Source: a virus. Taken from it: a stretch of 34,118 bases of DNA. The notes under the pieces were generated by a model. It searched no databases. It was not told the DNA's origin and was given only the letters and a program-made list of their open reading frames with translations. Position 1 is the stretch's first letter; the number at the start of each line of letters is the position of its first letter. This document shows positions 1-7,034 of this stretch, one piece after another. The stretch lies in the IMG/VR virus record IMGVR_UViG_3300025732_000145, positions 1 through 34,118 of that record; one strand, given 5' to 3'. Position numbers and translations under genes: made by a program.

Positions 1-127
1 CGAAGGTCTTGCCGCCACCCGATGGGCCGTGGACCATGATCAGAGCATTGTTCTGCAGCCAGCGCTTGACCAGCCAGGAGATCGGGGCCGGCTGGGCTGA
101 GAAGTCGTCGGCCGCGATAAGCCAGTC
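1..127. repeat. Terminal direct repeat, left copy (circular assembly overlap)
   Basis: Bases 1-127 are identical to 33992-34118, as read directly by aligning the two ends. The repeat lies in the middle of the primase-helicase reading frame and carries no signal of its own. The length of 127 is a common maximal k-mer size in short-read assemblers. The best reading is therefore an assembly overlap from a circular or circularly permuted molecule. A true short terminal repeat is less likely. Confidence 0.95.
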
Positions 128-1081
128 TGTCTTGGCTGGCGTCAGGAGGCTGGCCAGATCGTGTCCTGCCTGGGCATAATCGTTGGCATCCATGCCTTCG
201 ATTGGAGGCACAACCACGCGCACGCCGTACTTGGCCGACGCCTGCTCGGCATACTTTTGCCCCACGCCGTGCTTGTCGTGGTCGGCCACGATCACGATGT
301 CTTGGGTCGCGCCGTACATCTCGCGCATGATGCCTGTAACTGGCACTAGGCTGCTGGCGCTGTAGGCCGCCACGCAGGGCCGGCCGGTCGTCTCGTGGAT
401 CGTGGCTGCTGTTGCGAACCCTTCGGCCACATAGAGCACGCCTGGCTCGTCCATCGTGCCGATCATCCAGAACTTGCCGCCAGCCTCGCCGCCTGGGTGA
501 TACAGCTTGCCGCCATCGTGTGCGATGTACTGCAGGCTGGCCAGCGCGCCATTCTGACCATACAGAGGCACCACCAGGCGGCCGTCGCCGGTCACGCGCG
601 CGCCATGCACGCCGATGCCCTTGCGCTTGAGGTAGGGATGGTCCGGGCTGGCCGCCTGGGCCGAGGTCCAGATCGTCTCGACCGTGGCCGCTGCCACCTC
701 GTGCTTGCGCTCCAGCTCGGCGTCGCGCAGCGCCTTGGCCTCGGCCATGCGCCTGGCGTGGGCCATCTCCTCGCTGGCCGTCAGCTTGCGGCCGACCTCA
801 GCGCGCCAGGTCACCTCCACGCCTGCGCGCCAGCAGCCAAACCTGCCGGCCGGCACACCATCGCCGAAGATCAGATACCAGCCTGGCTTGTCACCTCCGT
901 GACTGCCGCTGCCCTTCGTGCCGGACTTGAACCTGTGAATCTTGCCGTCCAGCAGCAGCTCATCTGGTGGCTCCAGGCCGGCTGCCAGCATGGCGTCGCG
1001 CAGTTGTTCTTCAGGTGGTGCGATTCTCTTTTCTGGTGGTGGCGACCAAGGGCCGCCGAGGACTTTGGACAGGTCAGCCAT
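1..1081 (-). CDS. Toprim primase / RecA-like helicase, N-terminal part (gene continues across the circular junction)
   Basis: This is the first part of a 673-residue protein that continues at the right end of the window (33051-33991). It reads from ATG at 1081 to the left edge without a stop. The role is DNA replication: primer synthesis by a Toprim domain coupled to a hexameric ATPase. A leading region of about 140 residues is followed by the Toprim fold, with YVAEGFATA (catalytic Glu about residue 220) and IVADHDK (Asp 267 and 269). The Walker A motif GPSGGGKT falls at residues 352-359, inside the repeated 127 bp. A CAGGAGG ribosome site precedes the ATG, which overlaps the end of the upstream HTH gene by 8 bases. 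Toprim-RecA fusions of this kind are common in phage replication modules. I see no classical N-terminal zinc-ribbon cysteine set, so template recognition may differ from that of T7 gp4. Confidence 0.9.
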   Translation of the reverse strand, partial: MADLSKVLGGPWSPPPEKRIAPPEEQLRDAMLAAGLEPPDELLLDGKIHRFKSGTKGSGSHGGDKPGWYLIFGDGVPAGRFGCWRAGVEVTWRAEVGRKLTASEEMAHARRMAEAKALRDAELERKHEVAAATVETIWTSAQAASPDHPYLKRKGIGVHGARVTGDGRLVVPLYGQNGALASLQYIAHDGGKLYHPGGEAGGKFWMIGTMDEPGVLYVAEGFATAATIHETTGRPCVAAYSASSLVPVTGIMREMYGATQDIVIVADHDKHGVGQKYAEQASAKYGVRVVVPPIEGMDANDYAQAGHDLASLLTPAKTDWLIAADDFSAQPAPISWLVKRWLQNNALIMVHGPSGGGKTF

Positions 1082-1259
1082 GTGTTGCGGCCTCCTGGCG
1101 TGTCAGGTAGTCCGACAGCGCCTTGACCGTCTCGTACAGGGGCTTGGATTCGTCCTGCATGAACCTGTAGACCGTGGCCGGGTGGACGCCGGCATTCTCG
1201 GCCACGCGCTTGAGGTTGGCATCCTCCAGCCTCTTCTTGATCTGCTCGACAGTCATCAT
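1074..1259 (-). CDS. Small helix-turn-helix regulator (Cro-like), 61 aa
   Basis: A 61-residue protein with a helix-turn-helix of the Cro/C1 or LacI-head type. The sequence VAENAGVHPATVYRFM (about residues 20-36) fits helix 2-turn-recognition helix, and DYLTRQEAA forms the C-terminal end. I chose the start at 1259 because AGAGGTG sits six bases upstream. The longer frame upstream crosses the promoter region and looks non-coding. It is the first gene of the minus-strand unit, and its last codons overlap the primase-helicase start. It sits next to a palindrome between two divergent promoters, so it probably binds there and controls both units. It is too short to carry the oligomerisation domain of a full lysogeny repressor. 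Confidence 0.8.
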   Translation of the reverse strand: MMTVEQIKKRLEDANLKRVAENAGVHPATVYRFMQDESKPLYETVKALSDYLTRQEAATHG

Positions 1260-1262
1260 ATG

Positions 1263-1328
1263 TTGCACCTCTGAAAATATTTTTGCGGGGGTGCTTGCAC
1301 TGTACCAGATTTCTGGTTTAAGATGCAA
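1263..1328. promoter_or_regulatory. Overlapping divergent promoters with central 14-bp palindromic operator
   Basis: On the plus strand, TTGCAC (1295-1300) and TAAGAT (1319-1324) are 18 bases apart. On the minus strand, TTGCAT (1328-1323) and TACAGT (1304-1299) are also 18 apart. Each -10 box overlaps the other promoter's -35 box. In the shared spacer is the perfect palindrome ACCAGATTTCTGGT (1304-1317). TTGCA half-sites also occur at 1263-1267, 1295-1299 and, inverted, at 1324-1328. The sequence facts are direct; promoter activity and binding by the adjacent HTH protein are inference. Confidence 0.6.
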
Positions 1329-1384
1329 CCACTGCGCGAAAGGAATTGGCCGAAGGCGCAGCAACCCAAGAAGGAGAGCCACTC

Positions 1385-2062
1385 ATGGCAATCAACGTGA
1401 AGACCACCGGCAGCCTGTCTGCCAACGGTGTGAAAGTCCTGGTCTATGGCCAGGCCGGCGCTGGTAAGACCTCGCTGATCAAGACCCTCCCCAGCCCCAT
1501 CGTGCTGTCGGCTGAAGGCGGCCTGCTGTCCATTCAGGACGCAGACCTGCCCTTCATCGAGATCGCATCGATGACCGATCTGCAGGAGGCCTACAAATGG
1601 CTGACCGAGTCGGACGACGCCAAGGCCTACAAGTCGGTGGCGCTGGACTCCATCAGCGAGATCGCCGAGGTGGTGCTGAACGCTGAGAAGAAGGCGACCA
1701 AAGACCCACGCCAGGCCTACGGTGCGATGCAAGAGCAGATGGCCGACATCATTCGCGCCTTCCGCGACCTGCCTGGCCGCCACGTCTACATGAGCGCCAA
1801 GCTGGAGAAGACACAGGACGAGATGGGCCGGGTGCTGTATGCGCCATCGATGCCTGGCAACAAGACCGGCCAGGCGCTGCCGTACTTCTTCGACGAGGTG
1901 CTGGCGCTGCGGGTCGAGAAGGATGGCGATGGCAACACCCAGCGCGCCCTGATGTGCGACAGCGACGGCCTGTGGCTTGCCAAGGACCGCAGCGGGAAGC
2001 TGGACATGTGGGAAGCGCCGGACCTGAGCGCAGCGTTTGCAAAGATCGGAGGCAAGGCATGA
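1385..2062 (+). CDS. Sak4-like RecA-fold ATPase (single-strand annealing recombinase)
   Basis: A 225-residue ATPase of the AAA_24 phage nucleotide-binding family, to which the Sak4 annealing proteins belong. Walker A is GQAGAGKT (residues 22-29) and a Walker B-like strand YKSVALDS ends in Asp88. The segment after Walker A, VLSAEGGLLSI, is typical of this family. Sak4 proteins anneal single strands, usually together with a phage SSB. Here a DUF669 ssDNA-binding-like protein lies two genes downstream and a Cas4/RecB-like nuclease follows, making a plausible recombination module. The start at 1385 is set by AAGGAG nine bases upstream; the frame is open further left, but through the promoter. It is the first gene of the plus-strand unit. 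Confidence 0.82.
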   Translation: MAINVKTTGSLSANGVKVLVYGQAGAGKTSLIKTLPSPIVLSAEGGLLSIQDADLPFIEIASMTDLQEAYKWLTESDDAKAYKSVALDSISEIAEVVLNAEKKATKDPRQAYGAMQEQMADIIRAFRDLPGRHVYMSAKLEKTQDEMGRVLYAPSMPGNKTGQALPYFFDEVLALRVEKDGDGNTQRALMCDSDGLWLAKDRSGKLDMWEAPDLSAAFAKIGGKA

Positions 2063-2499
2063 ACATCAAGGAAATGATGAACACCGGCAAGCTGATTGAG
2101 AGCGTGACCGACGCTGAAGAGCTGGCCAAGATGTGGCTGTTTGCGAAGGAGAGCGAGGCCATCGCCACTGCCGACCGCCGCAAGATTGAGGACCAGATCA
2201 GGAAGATCGCCAACATCCGGGACGATACCGAAGGCACCGAGACCCTGGCGCTCGAAGGCTTCAAGGTCAAGATCGTCGGCCGCATCGACCGCAAGGTAGA
2301 CGCCGACAAGGTGCAGGAGCTGGCCGCTGAGTTCGGCCTGACCAATCACCTCTCGACGCTGTTCCGGTGGAAGCCGGAGATCAACATGGCCATCTGGAAG
2401 TCCACCGACGAGGCCATCACCAAGCCGCTGGCAGCAGCAATCACGGCCAAGCCTGGCCGCCCTTCTTTCACCATTGAACCCACAACCACCAAGGAGTAA
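2059..2499 (+). CDS. Unknown phage protein between the recombinase and the SSB-like gene
   Basis: I cannot assign a function. The 146-residue protein is mostly charged. Its N-terminal half (about residues 15-60) looks helical, with WLFAKESEAIATADRRKIED; the C-terminal half looks mixed and ends in a Thr/Pro-rich tail. The start ATG overlaps the Sak4 stop as ATGA, and six bases later comes the DUF669 gene, so it is made together with both. Its position argues for a helper role in recombination or ssDNA handling, but nothing in the sequence shows that directly. Confidence 0.8.
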   Translation: MNIKEMMNTGKLIESVTDAEELAKMWLFAKESEAIATADRRKIEDQIRKIANIRDDTEGTETLALEGFKVKIVGRIDRKVDADKVQELAAEFGLTNHLSTLFRWKPEINMAIWKSTDEAITKPLAAAITAKPGRPSFTIEPTTTKE

Positions 2500-2504
2500 T
2501 CATC

Positions 2505-3023
2505 ATGGCTTTTCTCGGACAAACCTTTGACTCGAACGACCTCCCACAAGGCACTGGCGGCAGCTTTGAGCCGCTGCCGGAGGGTTTCTACAACGCGACC
2601 ATCACCCAGGCTGAGCTGAAGCCGACAAACGACGGCACCGGCCAGTACATCAAGCTGCGCCTGGACATCACCGGGCCGAGCCACCAGGGCCGGGTGATCT
2701 TCTCGAACCTCAACATCAAGAACGCGAGCGCCAAGGCCGAGGAGATCGGCCGCCAGCAGCTTGGCGACATCATGCGCGCCATCGGCCTGGCCAAGGTCAA
2801 CGACACCGACCAGCTCATCGGTGGCAACGTCAACATCAAGCTGGCGATCCGCGACAAGCGCACCGACGAGAAGACCGGCAAGACCTACGACGCCAGCAAC
2901 GAGGTCAAGGCCTACCGCGCCATCAACGGTGGCGCTGCGCCGGCCTTCCAGGCTTCTGCGCCTGCAGCAGCTCCGGCAGCATCTGCGCCTGCCAAGGCTG
3001 CGCCGCCCTGGGCCAAGAAGTAA
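2505..3023 (+). CDS. DUF669-family ssDNA-binding-like protein
   Basis: A 172-residue protein matching the DUF669 pattern: an N-terminal G-F-Y-N-A segment (EGFYNATITQAELKPT, about 27-42), then a beta-barrel-like core with LRLDITGPSHQGRVIF and LGDIMRAIGL. An Ala/Pro-rich linker (about 142-168) leads to a PPWAKK tip. The long flexible tail after a compact core resembles the layout of SSB proteins, but this tip is basic, unlike the acidic tip of bacterial SSB. DUF669 proteins are often found in the SSB slot beside Sak4 or ERF recombinases. An AAGGAG site precedes the ATG. It is followed by a stable hairpin. Confidence 0.8.
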   Translation: MAFLGQTFDSNDLPQGTGGSFEPLPEGFYNATITQAELKPTNDGTGQYIKLRLDITGPSHQGRVIFSNLNIKNASAKAEEIGRQQLGDIMRAIGLAKVNDTDQLIGGNVNIKLAIRDKRTDEKTGKTYDASNEVKAYRAINGGAAPAFQASAPAAAPAASAPAKAAPPWAKK

Positions 3024-3033
3024 GAAGAGAAAA

Positions 3034-3060
3034 GCCCCAGCCTCGTGAGAGGACTGGGGC
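3034..3060 (-). terminator. Stable hairpin with T-tract on the minus strand
   Basis: GCCCCAG (3034-3040) pairs with CTGGGGC (3054-3060), and the inner CCTC pairs with GAGG around a GTGA loop, with one unpaired A. Read on the minus strand it is followed by TTTTCTCTT, the form of an intrinsic terminator. On the plus strand, no T-run follows. It may stop late transcripts that run antisense into the early genes, or protect or attenuate the early mRNA between the SSB-like and nuclease genes. Confidence 0.45.
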
Positions 3061-3098
3061 AACCTCATTGGCAACCACTCAGAAGGAGACCGGGCACC

Positions 3099-4127
3099 AT
3101 GAAGATACCCGAGCCAAATCATAGCATCCAGGCCTTGATCGACAAGCACCACGAGAGCCTGGCCGAGCCGCCCAGGCCGCACATGGGCTGCAGCCAGTTG
3201 GGTCACCCATGTGACAGGTGGTTGTGGCTGTCATTTCGCTGGGCTGTCCAGCCCAAGTTCCCTGGCCGCATCCTGCGCCTGTTCCGGCGTGGCCAGAACG
3301 AGGAGGCCACCATCGTGTCGGACCTGCGCGCCATCGGCCTCGATGTGCGTGGCTCCGGCCGGCAGCAGACTCGCGTGGACTTCGGTGCGCATGTGTCAGG
3401 CAGCATCGACGCCATCATCGAGTCTGGCGTGCCTGAAGCGCCCAAGAAGCGCCACATCGCCGAGTTCAAGACCCACAGCGCCAAGTCGTTCGCCGACCTG
3501 GAAAAGAACGGTGTCGAGAAGTCCAAGCCCGAGCACTGGGTCCAGATGCAGCTCTACATGCACGGCACCGAGATCGACCGCGCGCTGTACCTGGCTGTCT
3601 GCAAGGACGACGACCGCATCTACACCGAGCGCATCAACTACGACCAGGCGGCAGCCGAGAAGGCCGTCGAGCGTGGCCGCAGGCTGGCGCTGTCCGACCG
3701 CATGCCTGAGCCGATCAGCACCGACCCGAGCTGGTATCAGTGCAAGTTCTGCGACGCCTACAAGTTCTGCCACGAGACCAAGACCACCGAGCATGTGAAC
3801 TGCCGCACCTGCGCGCACAGCACGGCCAAGGACGACAGCACCTGGCGCTGCGAGCGCCACGACGCCGATGGCATTCCGGTCGAGTTCCAGCGCCAGGCCT
3901 GCGACAGCCACGTCCTGCATCCTGACCTGGTGCCCTGGCAGCGCAAGGACGGCCTTGACGACTGGACGGCCGTCTACGTCATCGAAGGCCGCGACGTGGC
4001 CAACGGTGAAGGCGACGCGCACGTCTACACCAGCCGCGAGATTCTGGCCAACCCCAAGATGTGCAGCCTGGGCGACGAATATGTCGAGCAGTTGCGCAAG
4101 GAGTGGAATGGGAGGATTGTGGGATGA
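3099..4127 (+). CDS. PD-(D/E)XK exonuclease, Cas4/RecB-like, with cysteine clusters
   Basis: A 342-residue nuclease. The catalytic set is visible: GSIDAII (Asp104), HIAEFKTHS (Glu122 and Lys124) and the following WVQMQLYMH helix (Gln149, Gln151). Cys31 or Cys38 plus the C-terminal group YQCKFCDAYKFC (Cys215, 218, 224) resemble the four-cysteine iron-sulfur staple of Cas4/AddB-type nucleases. A second set (Cys235, 238, 251, 268) could form an extra zinc site. In phages such enzymes resect ends to supply ssDNA for the annealing protein. AGAAGGAG lies upstream of the ATG at 3099; the longer open frame crosses the hairpin and is unlikely to be used. The gene overlaps the next by four bases. Confidence 0.82.
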   Translation: MKIPEPNHSIQALIDKHHESLAEPPRPHMGCSQLGHPCDRWLWLSFRWAVQPKFPGRILRLFRRGQNEEATIVSDLRAIGLDVRGSGRQQTRVDFGAHVSGSIDAIIESGVPEAPKKRHIAEFKTHSAKSFADLEKNGVEKSKPEHWVQMQLYMHGTEIDRALYLAVCKDDDRIYTERINYDQAAAEKAVERGRRLALSDRMPEPISTDPSWYQCKFCDAYKFCHETKTTEHVNCRTCAHSTAKDDSTWRCERHDADGIPVEFQRQACDSHVLHPDLVPWQRKDGLDDWTAVYVIEGRDVANGEGDAHVYTSREILANPKMCSLGDEYVEQLRKEWNGRIVG

Positions 4128-4477
4128 CCTTCAAATGCCCTGACAAGTACCGTGTGCAGTTGCCTGGCTACCCTGCAGGCGACGAGCGCAATGGCTGCTT
4201 CATCGTTCCGCTGAAGCACCAGCAGAAGCTGCGCATCATTGCCAGCGATGGTCTCGGCTGGGAGCACGTCAGCGTGAGTCGCCGTGACCGCTGCCCGACC
4301 TGGGACGAGATGTGCCAGATCAAGGCGCTGTTCTGGGACGAGGACGACTGCGTGATCCAGTACCACCCACCGCGCAGCGAGTACGTCAACAACCACCAGA
4401 ACTGCCTGCACTTGTGGCGACCGATTGGCGTGTCACTGCCGATGCCACCCAGCATCATGGTTGGCTTTAAGGACTGA
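4124..4477 (+). CDS. DUF7694-domain protein
   Basis: A 117-residue protein with the hallmark segment CPTWDEMCQIKALFWDE (about 64-80) followed by YHPP, which I recognise from the phage DUF7694 family. The family is widespread in phages and has no known function. The start codon overlaps the nuclease stop as ATGA, and the next gene begins four bases after its stop. Conserved cysteines, tryptophans and a histidine (ENHxxCxHLWRP-like) suggest a compact metal- or ligand-binding fold, but this is not established. Confidence 0.8.
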   Translation: MTFKCPDKYRVQLPGYPAGDERNGCFIVPLKHQQKLRIIASDGLGWEHVSVSRRDRCPTWDEMCQIKALFWDEDDCVIQYHPPRSEYVNNHQNCLHLWRPIGVSLPMPPSIMVGFKD

Positions 4478-4481
4478 CGCC

Positions 4482-6074
4482 ATGTTGAGAGAGTACCAAC
4501 AGCGCACCATTGACCAGCTCTATGCCTGGTTCGAGGCTGGCCACCACGGCAATCCCTGCCTGGTGCTGCCGACCGGGTCCGGCAAGAGCCACATCGTGGC
4601 CGCCCTTTGCAAGGACGCCCTGCAGAACTGGCCAGAGACGCGCGTGCTGATGCTCACGCATGTCAAGGAGCTGATCGAGCAGAACGCTGAAAAGATGCGC
4701 CTGCATTGGCCAGGCGCGCCGATGGGCATCTACAGCGCCAGCATCGGCAAGAAGCAGCTCGGCGAGCCGATCACCTTCGCCGGCATCCAGTCGGTGCGCA
4801 GCAAGGCGCGCGAGCTGGGCCACATCGACCTGGTGATCATCGACGAGTGCCACCTGGTCAACCACAAGGACGAGGGTGGATACCGCAAGCTGCTGGGCGA
4901 GCTGAAGGCCATCAACCCTGCGCTGCGGGTGGTGGGCCTGACGGCCACGCCATACCGCCTGGGCCACGGCCTGATCACCGACAAGCCGGCGCTCTTCGAC
5001 GACCTGATCGAGCCGGTCAGCATCGAGGAGCTGGTCTTCAAGAACTACCTGGCACCACTGCGCAGCAAGGTCACCAAGGCCAAGCTGGACACCAGTGGCG
5101 TCCATAAGCGTGGCGGGGAGTTCATCGAGGCCGAGCTGCAGGCGGCCGTGAACACCGACGCCAACAACCTGGCCGTGGTGCAGGAGGTGATCGAGCTGGC
5201 CGGCGAGCGCAAGGCCTGGCTGTTCTTCTGCGCTGGCGTCAAGCACGCCGAGAATGTGGCATTTGTCCTGAGCACGATCCACGGCATCCCTGCAGCCTGT
5301 GTGACTGGTGAGACGCCGAAGAAGGAGCGCGAGCAGATTCTGGCCGACTTCAAGGCTGGCCGTCTGCGCGCCCTGACCAATGCCAATGTGCTGACCACCG
5401 GCTTCGACTACCCTGACATCGACCTGATCGCCATGCTGCGTCCGACCATGAGCGCGAGCCTCTATGTGCAGATGGCAGGCCGCGGCATGCGGGTCAAAAG
5501 CCACACCGATCACTGCCTGGTGCTGGACTTCGCTGGCGTGGTGGCCACGCATGGGCCGATCACGGCCGTGCAGCCGCCCAAGAAAGCCGGAGAAGGCAAT
5601 GGCGAGGCACCAGTGAAGGTCTGCGACAACTGTGGCGAGCTGTGCGCCATTGCAGCACGCGTGTGCTCGGCCTGTGGCCACGCCTTTCCTGAGCCTGAGA
5701 AGCGCAAGCTGGAGCTGCGACAGGACGACATCATGGGCCTGGAAGGCATCGACCTCGATGTCACCGGCTGGACTTGGCGCAAGCACGTCAGCCGCGCCAG
5801 TGGCAAGGAGATGATCGCCGTCACCTACTACGGTGGCCTGAGCGATCCGGCCATCACCGAGTACCTGCCGATCATGCACGAGGGATATGCCGGCCAGAAG
5901 GCCATGCAGCAGCTCGTGATGATGGCCGAGCGTGGCCAGATCGCACCAGGCGGCCTGAACGTCCAGACGCTGGAGGAGATGGTCGCAAACCTCAACCAGA
6001 CGCAGCCACCGCGCAGCATCGAGTTCAAGCGCGACGGCAAGTTTTTCCGGGTCATGCGCCGGAGGTGGGAGTGA
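4482..6074 (+). CDS. Superfamily 2 DEAH-type helicase (UvsW/SSL2-like) with zinc ribbon
   Basis: A 530-residue helicase. Motif I is PTGSGKS (30-36), motif II DECH (121-124), motif III TATPYR (154-159), and motif VI QMAGRGMR (330-337). After the two RecA lobes comes a four-cysteine ribbon, CDNCGEL and CSACGH (Cys381, 384, 395, 398), then a C-terminal domain of about 125 residues. This order fits phage UvsW-like helicases that unwind branched DNA, control recombination and restart replication. Type III restriction HsdR-like relatives share the motifs, but no nuclease domain is present. The start at 4482 matches the helicase N-terminus, LREYQQRTID. The gene overlaps the next as GTGA. Confidence 0.9.
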   Translation: MLREYQQRTIDQLYAWFEAGHHGNPCLVLPTGSGKSHIVAALCKDALQNWPETRVLMLTHVKELIEQNAEKMRLHWPGAPMGIYSASIGKKQLGEPITFAGIQSVRSKARELGHIDLVIIDECHLVNHKDEGGYRKLLGELKAINPALRVVGLTATPYRLGHGLITDKPALFDDLIEPVSIEELVFKNYLAPLRSKVTKAKLDTSGVHKRGGEFIEAELQAAVNTDANNLAVVQEVIELAGERKAWLFFCAGVKHAENVAFVLSTIHGIPAACVTGETPKKEREQILADFKAGRLRALTNANVLTTGFDYPDIDLIAMLRPTMSASLYVQMAGRGMRVKSHTDHCLVLDFAGVVATHGPITAVQPPKKAGEGNGEAPVKVCDNCGELCAIAARVCSACGHAFPEPEKRKLELRQDDIMGLEGIDLDVTGWTWRKHVSRASGKEMIAVTYYGGLSDPAITEYLPIMHEGYAGQKAMQQLVMMAERGQIAPGGLNVQTLEEMVANLNQTQPPRSIEFKRDGKFFRVMRRRWE

Positions 6075-6499
6075 GAGGCCGCGCCCTTCCGCACTATGGC
6101 AAGCTCGGTGTGGCCAGCCTGTCCAGCGAGGTCAAGGCTATCTGGTACAGCCGGCACATCGAGCCAGAGCCGTGCGAGCCGATTGATTTCTGGTGGCCGA
6201 CGCAGACCGATCCTGATCTGTGGATCAGGCAGGACTTTGCGCGCCGCCTGGTGGCCATCACACCTCTGACCGAGCAGGAGGAGCAGGCTGTCATCCTGTG
6301 CGTGCTGGAGAACTGCACGCTGCGCGAGGCAGGCGAGGTGATGGGCCGGACACAGGAGCGCGTGCGCCAGATTCTGATGAAGGCGATGCGCAGGTTTCGC
6401 AAGCATCAGTCAGAGCTGACTGGCGTGCCGATGTGGGAAATTGACGACAGGGTGATGCCCTGGTTTTGGTGGAAGCATGAAAACAGGAGAAGCAAATGA
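6071..6499 (+). CDS. Sigma-70 region 4-like DNA-binding protein
   Basis: A 142-residue protein starting with GTG inside the helicase stop (GTGA). Residues 66-112 form a sigma region 4-type helix-turn-helix: LTEQEEQAVI, then CTLREAGEVMGRTQERVRQI, then ILMKAMRRFRKH. No regions 2 or 3 are present, so it is not a full sigma factor. It may act as an anti-sigma-like factor, activator or promoter-specificity partner; the family alone does not say which. The Trp-rich ends (DFWWP, WFWWKH) are unusual. It lies upstream of two internal promoter-like elements, which makes a role in timing of expression plausible. Confidence 0.75.
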   Translation: MRGRALPHYGKLGVASLSSEVKAIWYSRHIEPEPCEPIDFWWPTQTDPDLWIRQDFARRLVAITPLTEQEEQAVILCVLENCTLREAGEVMGRTQERVRQILMKAMRRFRKHQSELTGVPMWEIDDRVMPWFWWKHENRRSK

Positions 6500-6588
6500 T
6501 GTGTGAGCATTGTGGATATCGCAGAGCGATGCGCGGACTGATCGTCTGCAAAAAATGCTTGGGTGAATTTGGAGGTCAGAACACATGA
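6496..6588 (+). CDS. Tiny zinc-ribbon-like protein, 30 aa
   Basis: A 30-codon reading frame fills the gap between two genes with ATGA overlaps at both ends, which argues strongly that it is translated. It has two CxxC pairs (Cys3/Cys6 and Cys18/Cys21) separated by a basic stretch, the pattern of a minimal zinc ribbon. Its function is unknown; nucleic-acid or protein binding is a guess. Confidence 0.65.
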   Translation: MMCEHCGYRRAMRGLIVCKKCLGEFGGQNT

Positions 6589-7034
6589 CAACCATTGCAT
6601 TCGATGGTAAGACCATCGCAGCGGACACGCTGCACGAGGACAACTATGGCTTGTTTGATCATGCGTCCAAGCTGTATTTCGGCAATGACTTTGTAGCCGG
6701 TGGCGCAGGCATGCAGCACCACATGCTTAAGTGGTGGAAGCAGGTCAAGTCCATGACCTTTGATGATGTGATGGATCATGGCTATCCTGACTACGAGAAA
6801 GCGGAAAACGACCCTGCAATCCTTCTTGTGCAACTTGGCACAAGCCAGGCTTTTAAGCACGCAGGCGGGTTCTTTGTACCAGTTGGACGTAGCTTCCATG
6901 CTGTGGGTTCTGGGCGCGACTTTGCCTTGGCTGCCATGTTCCTCGGAAAGACTGCCAAGGAGGCGGTCATGCTGGCGGCTGAGTTTGACAACGGAACTGG
7001 TGGAATTGTTGAGGCTGTGGAGGTGCGACCATGA
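6585..7034 (+). CDS. HslV/20S proteasome-like Ntn hydrolase
   Basis: A 149-residue protein with the HslV start MTTIAF: removal of Met would expose Thr as N-terminal nucleophile. The following TIAADT supplies the conserved Asp, SKLYFGNDFVAGGAG supplies the Lys and the Gly-rich turn, and the late AVGSGRDFALAAMFLG matches the GSG helix of peptidase family T1. It is somewhat shorter than bacterial HslV (about 175), and no HslU ATPase is encoded in the window, so it would have to act alone or with a host unfoldase. Codon use and composition are more AT-rich than in the neighbours, which suggests separate acquisition. Its substrate is unknown. Confidence 0.82.
   Translation: MTTIAFDGKTIAADTLHEDNYGLFDHASKLYFGNDFVAGGAGMQHHMLKWWKQVKSMTFDDVMDHGYPDYEKAENDPAILLVQLGTSQAFKHAGGFFVPVGRSFHAVGSGRDFALAAMFLGKTAKEAVMLAAEFDNGTGGIVEAVEVRP

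Noticed and set aside
1-127. End repeat as a genuine packaged terminal repeat of T7 type
   Set aside because: The repeat is inside a coding region, has a typical assembler k-mer size, and the terminase is of a headful type.
1256-1783. 175-codon minus-strand frame upstream of the HTH gene
   Set aside because: It lies antisense to the Sak4-like gene and runs through the promoter region; composition is shadow-like.
4467-5879. 470-codon frame on the minus strand opposite the helicase
   Set aside because: Antisense shadow with the same His/Val/Asp/Leu composition; the helicase on the plus strand has all its motifs.
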